In this document: one piece after another, positions 1 through 8,255 of the stretch
How the letters are laid out: each line of letters opens with the position of its first letter
Position numbering within the stretch: position 1 is the stretch's first letter
From: an uncultured bacterium
Lineage (GTDB): Bacteria; Hydrogenedentota; Hydrogenedentia; Hydrogenedentales; CAILVY01
Assembly (NCBI GenBank): GCA_937951485.1
Contig: CALEDJ010000051.1
Location: 1 to 64,000, forward strand
Reading direction: 5' to 3'
Length of the DNA: 64,000 nucleotides
Program-made: the position numbers and the translations under genes
The notes under the pieces: model-generated
What the model saw: the letters and a program-made list of their open reading frames with translations, nothing else
Databases searched by the model: none
What the model was told of the DNA's origin: nothing

Positions 1-896
1 CCGCAAATGACGGTCTCCACCACCCCCGTGCGCAATTCGGGACCCAGCAGGCGGAAGATGCCCTCGCCGGAGAGAATGACATCACCTTCTTCAGCGGGCG
101 GGACATCAACCACATAGGTAAAAGTATAGGGGAATGTCGGGATGGTGATCCACGCAAATTCCAGCAATCCCGTGGCCCCGGGGGCGGGCGTTATGAAGGG
201 CGCCGGCGTCCCCGAAGCGCTCACAAAGGACCACCCCGCCGGAAGCGTCTCTTCCAGCGCCAGCGCCGTGATGCTCGTGGTGCACGCGCTTTCAAAAATC
301 ACTTCGATCGTCAAAGGCGCGCCCGCCGCGTAGCACGTCGCAGGAATTGTGCGCCGTAAACTCAGGCAGGGAATTTCATCAAGACAGTCAATTACGCGGT
401 TGAAGGAATACAGTTCCTCGTCCTTCGCGTCGAAGAGCGCCACGCCGAAAACCGCCACGCCGTCCAGGCACTTTGGACCGCTGGAAGTAATGGATACCCT
501 GATCCTGTACTCTAATGTAAAAGGAAAGGTGGGAATTTCATACCAGGTGAATTCCAGCAGGCCACGGGCGCCGTCGCCGGGGGCCATATAGGGCATCGGG
601 TCGGACACAAGGCTGCCCTCCACGAAACTCCAGTCCTGGGGCAATAAATCCTGAAACGCGAACCACGTCAGGCGATCCGGGTCTGAGCAAGCAAAACTCA
701 GGGTCACCTCAATTTCAGCGCCAGGCTGATAATAGGCGCCACCGGGACCAACCGTGCCCGACAGTGCGCGCACAGCAGTCATGGTGGTTTCCGCCCCCAC
801 GGTCCCGGACCACAGCCACAAGCCCATTGTCATGCACAAGAGGAAACTACGCACTGTCCGGCACGTTCCCGCATATCCAAGCATTGGGTCCATCAT
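1..896 (-). CDS. Secreted protein with duplicated beta-rich modules (C-terminus cut by window edge)
   Basis: At least 298 codons are open to the left edge, so the C-terminus is missing. The start at 896 is chosen because AGGAAGG lies 5-6 bases before a double ATG. Residues about 15-38 form a signal peptide (FLLCMTMGLWLWSGTVGAET) with a likely cut after GAE. The rest holds two related modules of about 120 residues. Each contains an LLEF-x-W-x-x-IPTFP motif near its end and a paired-cysteine pattern, so the module is duplicated. The modules resemble the DUF11-like or cohesin-like extracellular beta domains of surface proteins, but I cannot name the family. Gene symbol and function are unknown; a surface or extracellular location is inferred. 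Confidence 0.7.
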   Translation of the reverse strand, partial: MMDPMLGYAGTCRTVRSFLLCMTMGLWLWSGTVGAETTMTAVRALSGTVGPGGAYYQPGAEIEVTLSFACSDPDRLTWFAFQDLLPQDWSFVEGSLVSDPMPYMAPGDGARGLLEFTWYEIPTFPFTLEYRIRVSITSSGPKCLDGVAVFGVALFDAKDEELYSFNRVIDCLDEIPCLSLRRTIPATCYAAGAPLTIEVIFESACTTSITALALEETLPAGWSFVSASGTPAPFITPAPGATGLLEFAWITIPTFPYTFTYVVDVPPAEEGDVILSGEGIFRLLGPELRTGVVETVIC

Positions 897-1142
897 CAAT
901 TCCTTCCTGCCGCAACGTCATACCCATCCATTGTCTCAGACCTATGATCAAGATTCTCTGCCCGTAGGCCACCGTCATCGCTCCGCCTTGGCCAGGCATT
1001 GCAGGAAACGCGCCAAAAAGAGAATTAAATTGACGATACCCTTCCTTGATCCCGAACCGGGGGCATTCACACCTCGATATAGAACCCCGCCCTTTTATTA
1101 TATCATGCGGATGCCAACTTGACCGGATTGTTTACCGCATTA
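897..1142. other. Intergenic region upstream of the secreted repeat protein
   Basis: I see no gene here. On the minus strand a TATAAT hexamer lies at 1102-1097, about 200 bases before the start of the leftward gene, but no good -35 box is spaced from it. It is only a weak promoter candidate. Confidence 0.3.
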
Positions 1143-1751
1143 CAGTGCTGTCCAGAATATTCTGAGTTTCGAGAAAAGCCTTTATCATCGCAATCTTTCC
1201 CCTCACCCCACCCCTCTCCCGGAGGGAGAGGGAGCAACGGCATTCCGCAGGTCGCACGGTAAACGCCCGCTCCCGGAGGGAGAGGGAGCAAAGGCATTCC
1301 GCAGGTCGCACGGTAAACGCCCGCTCCCGGAGGGAGAGGGAGCAACGGCATTCCGCAGGTCGCACGGTAAACGCCCCCTCCCGGTGGCAGAGGGAGCAAC
1401 GGCATTCCGCAGGTCGCACGGTAAACGCCCGCTCCCGGTGGCAGAGGGAGCAATGGCATTCCGCAGGTCGCACGGTAAACGCCCGCTCCCGGAGGGAGTG
1501 GGAGCAAAGGCATTCCGCAGGTCGCACGGTAAACGCCCCCTCCCGGTGGCAGAGGGAGCAACGGGCGCGACGGTCGCGGTGCCGACGCTGAATACCCCCT
1601 TTCCCGGAGGAAGAGGGGGCAACAGCATGCCTCTGGTTTCGCCATATACACCTGGCGATATAAGCCATAATTCACCTCTTGGGGACTAACAGCATACCTC
1701 AGGTTTATTCATATACACCCTCTCCCTCCGGGAGAGGGGTGGGGTGAGGGG
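1143..1751. repeat. 54-bp tandem repeat element bounded by inverted CCCCTCACCCCACCCC ends (copy 1)
   Basis: The core begins with CCCCTCACCCCACCCCTCTC at 1199 and ends with its reverse complement at 1751. Inside are six head-to-tail copies of a 54-bp unit (GGCATTCCGCAGGTCGCACG phased at 1239, 1293, 1347, 1401, 1455 and 1509). A diverged seventh unit and two relics of a second unit type (near 1629-1657 and 1692-1725) follow. Every unit carries a CTCCC-GGAGGGAGAGGG palindrome. The 56 bases left of the core (1143-1198) closely match the reverse complement of the right flank of the second copy at 49.6-49.87 kb, so the element extends beyond the array. Because 54 is divisible by three, long ORFs of 140-190 codons run through it; I treat them as artefacts. 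Confidence 0.85.
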
Positions 1752-1789
1752 AAACAACACGTTTTGAAGAACACTGATCGCACTTAACG

Positions 1790-1812
1790 CATTCGGGCAA
1801 TGAACCCGAATG
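1790..1812. promoter_or_regulatory. Perfect 8-bp inverted repeat upstream of the GHMP kinase promoter
   Basis: CATTCGGG at 1790-1797 pairs with CCCGAATG at 1805-1812 across a 7-base loop. It sits 10 bases before the putative -35 box, so it could be an operator. No regulator is assigned. Confidence 0.35.
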
Positions 1813-1822
1813 TGCGCGAATT

Positions 1823-1852
1823 TTGAACTTTCCGCCGATCTCGTCGTATGCT
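1823..1852 (+). promoter_or_regulatory. Putative sigma-70 promoter for the GHMP kinase-rsmI pair
   Basis: TTGAAC at 1823-1828 and TATGCT at 1847-1852 are separated by 18 bases. Transcription would start near 1859, shortly before the ribosome-binding site (AAAGGA, 1883-1888) and the ATG at 1896. Confidence 0.45.
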
Positions 1853-1895
1853 CGCGGCATTGTATGTGGCATTGCGTGCATCAAAGGATGGGACA

Positions 1896-2894
1896 ATGGC
1901 CTGTGAAGCGACGGTATATGCGCGGGCGGGGTTGATGGGCAACCCTTCGGACGGATACTACGGCAAGACGATCAGCGTGTTATTTCGGGATTTTGCGGCC
2001 AAAGTGAGCCTGTATGAAAGCCCGGAGGTCGAGATAGTCCCGAGCGTGCAGGACCGTTCCAAATACGCGTCGGTGCAGGATTTGACGGCGGATGTTAAGA
2101 AAAACGGGTATTACGGCGGCATTCGCCTGATGAAGGCGGCGATAAAGAAGTTCTCTGAGTATTGTGCGTCACAACGGATTCGCCTGCCCAAACGCAATTT
2201 TTCCATCCGGTACCGTTCCACCATTCCGCGGCGTCTGGGACTGGCCGGTTCGAGCGCGCTGGTCACGGCCACCATCCGCTGCCTGATGGAATACTACGAT
2301 GTGGACATCCCCCGGCATCTGCTGCCGAATCTTATTCTCAGCGTCGAAACGGAGGAATTGGGCATTGCGGCGGGGTTGCAAGACCGGGTTATCCAGGTCT
2401 ACGGCGGCTGCGTGTTCATGGACTTTGACAGGGAACTTATGGATCGGCAGGGCTACGGCCGCTATGAGGAAATAGATACCGCCCTGCTGCCGCCGCTGTT
2501 CATTGCGTATCGCGAGGACCTCGGCGAAGGATCCGAGACCTTCCACAACAACGTCCGCGAGCGCTGGCTGGCCGGCGACCCGGAAGTGCGGCAGGCGATG
2601 AAGGATTTCGCCGGGTATGCGCAGGAAGCGCGCGATCTGATTCTGGCGGGACGCGGTCGCGAGATCGGTCCGCTCATGGACAGGAACTTCGACCGCCGCC
2701 GGTCCATTTTCAAACTTGACCCCCGCAACGTGGACATGGTGGAACGCGCCCGGTCCGTGGGCGCGCACGCGAAATTCGCCGGCTCCGGCGGGGCAATCAT
2801 CGGCACCTATGCGGACGACGACATGTATGACGCGCTGATCCGCGTGATGCGGGACGGCGGTATCGCGGTCATCAAGCCGCAGGTGGATGGATAA
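1896..2894 (+). CDS. GHMP-family sugar kinase, glucuronokinase-like
   Basis: This 332-residue protein is a GHMP-superfamily small-molecule kinase. The N-terminus reads ARAGLMGNPSDGYYGKTISV, close to the conserved start of plant-type glucuronokinases as I recall it. The GHMP phosphate-binding loop is visible as PRRLGLAGSSALV near residue 110, and the C-terminal GHMP glycine motif is GSGGAIIG. Glucuronokinase makes glucuronate 1-phosphate for UDP-glucuronate synthesis; another hexose or heptose 1-kinase is possible. The start at 1896 is chosen over an upstream ATG at 1848 because AAAGGA lies 7 bases before it. The stop overlaps the start of rsmI by 8 bases, so the two are probably cotranscribed, although no functional link is obvious. 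Confidence 0.75.
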   Translation: MACEATVYARAGLMGNPSDGYYGKTISVLFRDFAAKVSLYESPEVEIVPSVQDRSKYASVQDLTADVKKNGYYGGIRLMKAAIKKFSEYCASQRIRLPKRNFSIRYRSTIPRRLGLAGSSALVTATIRCLMEYYDVDIPRHLLPNLILSVETEELGIAAGLQDRVIQVYGGCVFMDFDRELMDRQGYGRYEEIDTALLPPLFIAYREDLGEGSETFHNNVRERWLAGDPEVRQAMKDFAGYAQEARDLILAGRGREIGPLMDRNFDRRRSIFKLDPRNVDMVERARSVGAHAKFAGSGGAIIGTYADDDMYDALIRVMRDGGIAVIKPQVDG

Positions 2895-3642
2895 GGCCGA
2901 TTTCATGAACAGCGGGACCGAACAAAACACGGCGGGGGGAACCCTCTTCGTGATCGCCACGCCGATCGGCAACATGGAGGACATCACCCACCGCGCCGTG
3001 CGCATCCTGGGCGAACTCGACGCACTCGCCTGCGAAGACACCCGCATCACCCGCCGCATCTTCGAGCGCTATGCCATTTCCAGCCCCCGCACCATCTTCT
3101 CCTACCACGAGCACAACGAGGAAAGCGCAGGGCGGCGCATTCTGGGGCTGTTGCGGGAAGGGCTGCGCGTCGGCCTCTGCAGCGACGCCGGCCAGCCCGG
3201 CATCAGCGACCCCGGCTTCCGCATCATTGCCGCCGCCCACGAACAGGGCCACCGCATTGAAATTATCCCCGGCCCAAGCGCCGTCACCACCGCCCTCGCC
3301 GTCTCCGGGTTGCCCACCTCCAGTTTCACCTTCAAGGGCTTCCCGCCGCGCAAGCCCGGACCCCGCCGCCGCTTTCTCGAACTGGACCGCGATACCCCAC
3401 ACACCCTGGTCATGTACGAGTCACCCCACCGCATCGCGCAGTTGCTCAAGGATGCCCTTGAGGTCTTGGGCAACCGCCCCGCCGCCGTCTGCATCGAACT
3501 CACCAAGAAGTTCGAGCAGGTCCGACGCGGCCCCCTCGCCGACCTGGCCATCTTCTTCGATGGCGCGGAAGTCAAAGGGGAAATCACTGTGGTCATTGCA
3601 GGCGGCAATCCCCGCGCTGCACGGTTTTTCCGCGGAGAATAA
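2887..3642 (+). CDS. rsmI: 16S rRNA (cytidine1402-2'-O)-methyltransferase
   Basis: RsmI methylates the ribose of C1402 in the decoding centre of 16S rRNA, using SAM. At 251 residues the length is near normal for the family. The tetrapyrrole-methylase fold signatures are present: LFVIATPIGNMEDIT near the N-terminus, ACEDTR, SDAGQPGISDPG (usually SDAGTPGISDPG), IIPGPSAVTTALAVSGL and FTFKGFPPRK. An internal ATG at 2905 is a possible shorter start, but the one at 2887 overlaps the upstream stop and suggests translational coupling. A cytoplasmic rRNA-modification role follows from the family. Confidence 0.93.
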   Translation: MDKADFMNSGTEQNTAGGTLFVIATPIGNMEDITHRAVRILGELDALACEDTRITRRIFERYAISSPRTIFSYHEHNEESAGRRILGLLREGLRVGLCSDAGQPGISDPGFRIIAAAHEQGHRIEIIPGPSAVTTALAVSGLPTSSFTFKGFPPRKPGPRRRFLELDRDTPHTLVMYESPHRIAQLLKDALEVLGNRPAAVCIELTKKFEQVRRGPLADLAIFFDGAEVKGEITVVIAGGNPRAARFFRGE

Positions 3643-3830
3643 TTGTTTTTATTAAAATAACGATATTTTTCAATATCAGGACTTGAAAAACATCCAACAA
3701 TGTTTTACAGTTATCACCGATGCGGCGACCTATGAGACTGTCGCGGCTGACAATTCATAAATAAGATATGAACGTAGGATTTAATATGTAACTATCTGGG
3801 CCCAGGAAATAAATGGGAGGAGAACGTGTC
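3643..3830. promoter_or_regulatory. AT-rich leader of the GntR gene with a CTGGGCCCAG palindrome
   Basis: This 188-base gap is much more AT-rich than its neighbours. A perfect 10-bp palindrome, CTGGGCCCAG, lies at 3796-3805, about 25 bases before the start codon, where an autoregulatory operator could sit. No convincing -35/-10 pair was found. Confidence 0.3.
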
Positions 3831-4238
3831 ATGCCTGAAAATGATCACAAATTGGCGGTAAATCTGGACAGTCCCATTGCGGTGTATGTTCAAATCGAGA
3901 ACCTGATCCAATTCGAGATTGTGTCCGGCAGATACAAGGCCAAGGATTCACTGCCGTCGGTGCGGGAGATGTCGGAAACGCTTGGTCTCAACCCCAACAC
4001 CATCACCAAAGCCTACCGCGATCTTGAAATCATGGGCGTGGTGAGCACACGCCGGGGCGTCGGGGTGTCGGTTACGGACAAGGCGTTGAAGGTGTGCGAA
4101 GGCCGAATACGCGCCATGGTGACCGCGCACCTGCGCGAGGCGGTGTCGGAATGCCTTGCGACGGGGATGTCCGGGGCCGATATCCGCAAGATTGTGTCGG
4201 ATACGATTGAGTCCGGGCTGATGCCTTATCGTCCGTAG
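3831..4238 (+). CDS. GntR-family transcriptional regulator, YtrA-type
   Basis: This is a 135-residue DNA-binding regulator. The N-terminal winged helix-turn-helix spans roughly residues 15-80, with IAVYVQIENLIQFEIVSGRY, LPSVREMSETLGLNPNTITK and a wing RRGVGVSV. Only a short helical tail follows, which fits the YtrA subfamily of GntR and excludes a large FadR/HutC effector domain. The start at 3831 follows GGAGGAG by about 8 bases; the ATG at 3813 has no such site. YtrA-type genes usually precede an ABC transporter, but here the next gene is convergent, so the target is unknown. Self-regulation through the upstream palindrome is possible. Confidence 0.85.
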   Translation: MPENDHKLAVNLDSPIAVYVQIENLIQFEIVSGRYKAKDSLPSVREMSETLGLNPNTITKAYRDLEIMGVVSTRRGVGVSVTDKALKVCEGRIRAMVTAHLREAVSECLATGMSGADIRKIVSDTIESGLMPYRP

Positions 4239-4253
4239 GAGCGTCCGGGGGCG

Positions 4254-4922
4254 TCAGAGGTCCGTCTCCGGCCAGCCTTCGCGACCTATCAGCGGCACGA
4301 AGATGCAGGAAATGGATTCGGACTCTATGTAAATGTTCCCTTGGCGAACCACTTTCAGAAGTCGTTGGAGTTCCCGTCCGCCGATGGGACAGACGAGTCG
4401 TCCCCCCTCGGCGAGTTGCGCTTTCAAGGATGCCGGGAGGGACGGACTACCCGCCGTGACGAGTATGGCGTCATAGGGCGCGCCCTCGGGCCATCCGGCG
4501 CTGCCGTCGCCCGCGAGCACGGTGGCGTTGTCGTAACCCATCTCCGCGAGGCGCTGCTGCGCCCGATCCGCCAGCGCCTGGTGGCGTTCGATGGATATCA
4601 CCTCCCGCGCCAGGCGCGCGAGGATGGCTGTCTGATAGCCGGAACCGGTGCCGATTTCCAGGACGCGGTCCTCCGGGGCGAGGGCCAACAGTTCGGTCAT
4701 AATGGCCACCATGTAGGGCTGCGAGATGGTCTGGCCGCAGCCGATGCGGACGGGATGGTCTGCATAGGCTTCGCCCCACAAATCCGGTGACAGGAAGAGA
4801 TGCCGGGGAACGGTGCGCATCGCCTCCAGGACACGTGGGTCGCGGATGCCGCGCGCGGCGATCTGCTTGTCCACCATCTCCTGCCGCAACGCGGCGAATT
4901 TGATGTCATTGCCTGCGTTCAT
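4254..4922 (-). CDS. pcm: Protein-L-isoaspartate O-methyltransferase
   Basis: Pcm uses SAM to methylate isoaspartyl residues and so starts repair of aged proteins in the cytoplasm. The 222-residue length is typical. The Rossmann motif I is VLEIGTGSGYQTAILARL, preceded by the family signature IGCGQTISQPYMVA. Post motifs VLAGDGSAGWPEGAPYDAI and VCPIGG are also present. It is convergent with the GntR gene (15 bases between the stops). A 143-base gap separates it from yggT upstream, so it may have its own promoter. The ribosome-binding site is weak (GGGAAACGG). Confidence 0.93.
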   Translation of the reverse strand: MNAGNDIKFAALRQEMVDKQIAARGIRDPRVLEAMRTVPRHLFLSPDLWGEAYADHPVRIGCGQTISQPYMVAIMTELLALAPEDRVLEIGTGSGYQTAILARLAREVISIERHQALADRAQQRLAEMGYDNATVLAGDGSAGWPEGAPYDAILVTAGSPSLPASLKAQLAEGGRLVCPIGGRELQRLLKVVRQGNIYIESESISCIFVPLIGREGWPETDL

Positions 4923-5065
4923 GGCGCGCCGTTTCCCGGAGACCGGGGTTGTGTTTGCAGTTTTCGTAACGCTTCAGCGGAATGGCACAGATTGTCGGGA
5001 CGCACTATGTGGCCTCTGACATCCCCCGCTGCGCGCCATTACGCCTGAAGTGTTACCAATTTCAA

Positions 5066-5338
5066 TCAATACTGCAACAGGACGAGTCGAATAATCCACA
5101 CGGCCGTGACCGCCGCGACAGGTCCCCAATCCATCGGTCCGGCGGGCGGCAGGATACGTCGCATGAGATTGATCAGCGGGTCGGTGATTTGGGGAATCCA
5201 TCGCAGATGCCGTGCGCGCAGATCAAGTTCCAGCCAGGGGGCGGTCCAGCGCAGCAGAATCGCCAGCATATACAGCGTCAAGGCGCTGCCCAGCGCAGTC
5301 CGCAACGCCATTGTCAGGGTGCCGGTGGGCGTCAACAT
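5066..5338 (-). CDS. YggT family membrane protein
   Basis: This small integral membrane protein (about 90 residues) has two hydrophobic segments, near residues 10-35 and 70-90. They are separated by a polar loop with ITDPLINLMRRILPPAGPMD, the characteristic YggT/Ycf19 motif. Members have been linked to osmotic tolerance and cell-division or thylakoid organisation, but the biochemical role is unclear. The ATG at 5338 overlaps the thpR stop by 7 bases (AAATGTTGA), which indicates translational coupling and decides the start over an upstream ATG at 5359. Confidence 0.82.
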   Translation of the reverse strand: MLTPTGTLTMALRTALGSALTLYMLAILLRWTAPWLELDLRARHLRWIPQITDPLINLMRRILPPAGPMDWGPVAAVTAVWIIRLVLLQY

Positions 5339-5892
5339 TTCAGGCGAAACTCCCTCCATCGTCGGTAAATCGGGCCGCCGGGCCGCAATTCGCTTTCAAA
5401 TAATGACACAGCGTCCGCAGTGAATGCACCCCCGTCGAAGTGCTCTGCTGCCGCTATCAGTTCCGGCAACGCGCCGATGTGCCGCGCATCGCGGATGCGC
5501 GCCAGGGTGAGATGGGGGTGAAACGCCTTGGTATCGGGTGGAAGGCCGATGGTGCGCGCTGCGTCTTCTGCGCACTGCTGCACTGCGGCCAAATCGCCCG
5601 ACAATGCCTGCACGCCGACCCACAGCACGCCCGGCTTGCGCCGGTTGGGAAATGCGCCCGCCCCCCGCGCCGCCAAGGTCAGTGCGGGGATTGCCGCATA
5701 TGCCGCCGCCAGCATTTCGGCCATGTGTTGCATCTGTTCGCGTGTGACCTCGCCCAGGAAACGCAGGGTGAGATGCATGTTCTCCGGACGCACCCAGGAA
5801 GCGCGCGCCCCGGACTGCTTCCACTTATCGGACAACGACGTCAGGGCGTCCCGCACCTCCCGGGGAATCTCGATGGCCACAAACACGCGCAT
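5332..5892 (-). CDS. thpR: RNA 2',3'-cyclic phosphodiesterase
   Basis: ThpR/LigT-like 2H phosphoesterases open 2',3'-cyclic phosphate RNA ends to 2'-phosphates. Both catalytic H-x-T-x motifs are present: HLTL at residue 40 (MHLTLRFLGEV) and HLTL at residue 127 (FHPHLTLARI). The 186-residue length is typical. The start MRVFVAIEIP at 5892 follows GGAG by about 9 bases and replaces a longer ORF starting at 5928. Its beginning lies just outside the stop of nnrE at 5907, and its end overlaps yggT, so it sits inside a compact leftward operon. Confidence 0.9.
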   Translation of the reverse strand: MRVFVAIEIPREVRDALTSLSDKWKQSGARASWVRPENMHLTLRFLGEVTREQMQHMAEMLAAAYAAIPALTLAARGAGAFPNRRKPGVLWVGVQALSGDLAAVQQCAEDAARTIGLPPDTKAFHPHLTLARIRDARHIGALPELIAAAEHFDGGAFTADAVSLFESELRPGGPIYRRWREFRLKC

Positions 5893-5906
5893 GCCGCTTG
5901 TCTCCG

Positions 5907-6587
5907 TTACCCGCGCAGCCGCGCCCACGCGGCGTCATCGGCGCAAACCGGCGGAATCCCGATATCCGCAATCACAAGACGTCCGACATAGGGCTTTGCG
6001 GCGGGCATCAGCAGCCCCTGCTTGGCGAACTGAAAGGTGACCGTCACATCCGCACGGATGCAGCATCCACAAGGTTCACCCGTATCGGCGTTGAGACCGG
6101 AAGGCAGGTCAACGGCGACGGTGTAGCCGCGCGGCCATGCCTCAATGGCGGCGCGCTGCGCGCCGCGAACTTCGCCCTTCACCCCCGTGCCCAGCACCGC
6201 ATCCACCAGCGTCTCGCGCCCGGCCAACGCCGCCACCGCCGCAGCCGCGCCGTTTTCCGTGCTCGCCTCTGAAATCCGGCCGCCGAGATTCCGGTACGCC
6301 CGGAGGTACACCGCCGCATCGCCGGTGATTTCCTCCGGTCGCGCCACGAGCACCACCTGCGTATCCAATCCCGCCACCAATGCCAGCCGCGCCACGACAA
6401 AGCCGTCGCCGCCATTGTTCCCCTTCCCACAGACCACCCCCACCGGGCCGCGGCGCACTTCCTGAAACACGGCCGCCCCGGCGTTGTGCATGAGCACCAC
6501 GCCGGGAATGCCGATATCTTCGATGCAGCGGCGGTCCGCTTCGCGCATCTGCGCCGCCGTCAATACCGTCCTGGCCTTCTTTGTCAT
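5907..6587 (-). CDS. nnrE: NAD(P)H-hydrate epimerase
   Basis: This 226-residue YjeF_N-type enzyme interconverts the R and S epimers of hydrated NAD(P)H for repair. Signatures include AAQMREADRRCIEDIGIPGVVLM at the start, the glycine-rich VVCGKGNNGGDGFVVARLAL, and AVDLPSGLNADTG with the catalytic aspartate region. Only the epimerase domain is present; the dehydratase NnrD domain is not fused, and no nnrD lies in the window. It is 5 bases from the stop of the DUF4139 gene, so the two are cotranscribed. Confidence 0.9.
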   Translation of the reverse strand: MTKKARTVLTAAQMREADRRCIEDIGIPGVVLMHNAGAAVFQEVRRGPVGVVCGKGNNGGDGFVVARLALVAGLDTQVVLVARPEEITGDAAVYLRAYRNLGGRISEASTENGAAAAVAALAGRETLVDAVLGTGVKGEVRGAQRAAIEAWPRGYTVAVDLPSGLNADTGEPCGCCIRADVTVTFQFAKQGLLMPAAKPYVGRLVIADIGIPPVCADDAAWARLRG

Positions 6588-6592
6588 GGCCG

Positions 6593-8047
6593 TTAATATC
6601 TCACTTGTACGCGATAGGTCACTTTTGCTTCACCGTCCCTGCGTACAGGCACGCTGAACACCACCGTCTGCGCGTCTTTTTTCTTGTAGTCCATGGAGGC
6701 TTTCAGGATTTCCCAATCGCCCGCCATCGGTTCCACAACATCCACAACGATGTCCTGATCCTTGTGGTTGCGCAGGGTAATTTCGTATTCGCTCTGATGG
6801 ATATTCGGCCCGATGGACTTGTAATCCATCTGTTTCCGTTCCCCGACCACATCGAACGCATTGCCGAGGCGCAGGCGCACTTCTTCATCCTTGGGCGTGT
6901 GTTGAATGCGGTCCTCGCCGGAGAACTGCAGCATGCCCTCGCTGTCCTCCTGATAGACCCGCATCACGCCCGCCGGCAACGGCATGCCCATCTGGTTTTC
7001 CGTCTTGTTCCAGAAGGTCAGAAAAACCGCCACCCGCTCCTTCTCGAAGCGCGGAATGCGCTGGCTGTAATAGGAGGGATTGCCCCGGAATTCGTAAATC
7101 TTCTTCACCCCCACATCGTTGGCCGAGAGCATGCTGACCTGCTTTGACTGGTTCTGCTTGATGGTGGTCCGGCGGGGAAGGGAATAGAGATGGTACTCCG
7201 CGAAGGCCTCCTGAACCATCCCCGCCATGTCCGCCATCGGCGCTGCCATGGCGCGCATCGCCTTGATTCCGTCGAATTCCTGCTGGACCACATTGACATC
7301 GCCCGCCACCAGTTTAAGGCGCGCATTCTGGTAGGTCGCGCCGGAACGGTTATCGAGCGTCACCCAGCCCTCCACGTCCATCGCCGTTTCCGCCTTGTTC
7401 AGCGTGATTACGTAGTCCGCCTTCCAGGAAATCCCTCCGGTCAGATAGGTCGCCTCCACCTCGTGGTCCGTGCCTTCGTTGTTCAACAGCCAGATCAGGG
7501 ACGGCTTGGCGATGAGTTCTTCGGGAATCTCCGGCAGCACCACCTGACCGGGATGTCCCAGATAGATGTCTTTTCCGACCTGATAGACCGGTCCTTCGTT
7601 TACGCTCAGCAACGTTGCCGCGACTTCATGAAAGGTCGTCTCGGTGCTGTGACTGACCAGGCGCACCTCCCGGCCCACATATTTCTCCATCAGTTTCGAG
7701 GGACTCATCAGGTCGTATTCGTAATTCTGTTCCAGGATGTGCAGTGCGCCCGGCGCGGACAGCGATTTCAGGCTGACCGTCTCCGGGAGAATGCGCTCCG
7801 CAACATCCATAAACTTGAGCGATACCTGGCCGGGCAGCAGTTTCACTTCCCGCCGGTCGCGCACGAGCGCCCGGTCATTGTTGTAGACCGTCACCGCCAC
7901 GTCTTTCTGGTGCGACAGATTGCTCTCCAGAATATTGACGTTCTGGTGCAGCGTGTCCCGAAGCGCAGGGGTCGGTTGCGCCGAAGCGCCGGATACGGTC
8001 AGCATTGCGATCAAAACAATCATCAGCGGATGGCATATTCGGTTCAT
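6593..8047 (-). CDS. Secreted DUF4139 domain protein
   Basis: This 484-residue protein starts with a signal peptide (PLMIVLIAMLTVSGASAQ, cut near SAQ). The start at 8047 follows AAGGAG by 7 bases, so the 33 upstream residues of the longer ORF are rejected. The body matches DUF4139 (mucoidy-inhibitor-A-related) proteins as I know them: an N-terminal VAVTVYNNDRALVRDRREV strand motif, the central GGISWKADYVITLN, and a C-terminal beta domain with YEITLRNHKDQDIVVDVVEP. The molecular role is unknown; periplasmic location is inferred. It opens the leftward operon DUF4139-nnrE-thpR-yggT and is divergent from the FAH gene. Confidence 0.85.
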   Translation of the reverse strand: MNRICHPLMIVLIAMLTVSGASAQPTPALRDTLHQNVNILESNLSHQKDVAVTVYNNDRALVRDRREVKLLPGQVSLKFMDVAERILPETVSLKSLSAPGALHILEQNYEYDLMSPSKLMEKYVGREVRLVSHSTETTFHEVAATLLSVNEGPVYQVGKDIYLGHPGQVVLPEIPEELIAKPSLIWLLNNEGTDHEVEATYLTGGISWKADYVITLNKAETAMDVEGWVTLDNRSGATYQNARLKLVAGDVNVVQQEFDGIKAMRAMAAPMADMAGMVQEAFAEYHLYSLPRRTTIKQNQSKQVSMLSANDVGVKKIYEFRGNPSYYSQRIPRFEKERVAVFLTFWNKTENQMGMPLPAGVMRVYQEDSEGMLQFSGEDRIQHTPKDEEVRLRLGNAFDVVGERKQMDYKSIGPNIHQSEYEITLRNHKDQDIVVDVVEPMAGDWEILKASMDYKKKDAQTVVFSVPVRRDGEAKVTYRVQVRY

Positions 8048-8255
8048 GGTCTGGCTCCTTCTTGTGTATGGGTTGACAGGCTGCATCGCGTGTCTTGCGC
8101 GGTTCGCTTGCATAGACACCGTATTGCGCAAAAAGTTCGATGACATCTGGTATTATCTGCCGGTCGGGCTGACAGTTTCCTTTTGCCGCGTGCCGGATGC
8201 GGCCCGCGCCAGGCAGGAACGCCTTCAGATTTTCCCGTTGTGGAAAGGATACAGC

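Noticed and set aside
1199-1600. CRISPR array
   Set aside because: Units are directly adjacent and near-identical along their whole 54 bases, with no unique spacers and no cas genes.
1103-1689. Overlapping ORFs of 101-190 codons through the 54-bp repeat
   Set aside because: They exist in several frames on both strands because the unit is divisible by three; the peptides are pure repeats without starts or ribosome-binding sites.
7920-8255. N-terminal extension of the FAH gene
   Set aside because: It overlaps the divergent DUF4139 gene; a good ribosome-binding site marks the start at 8256.
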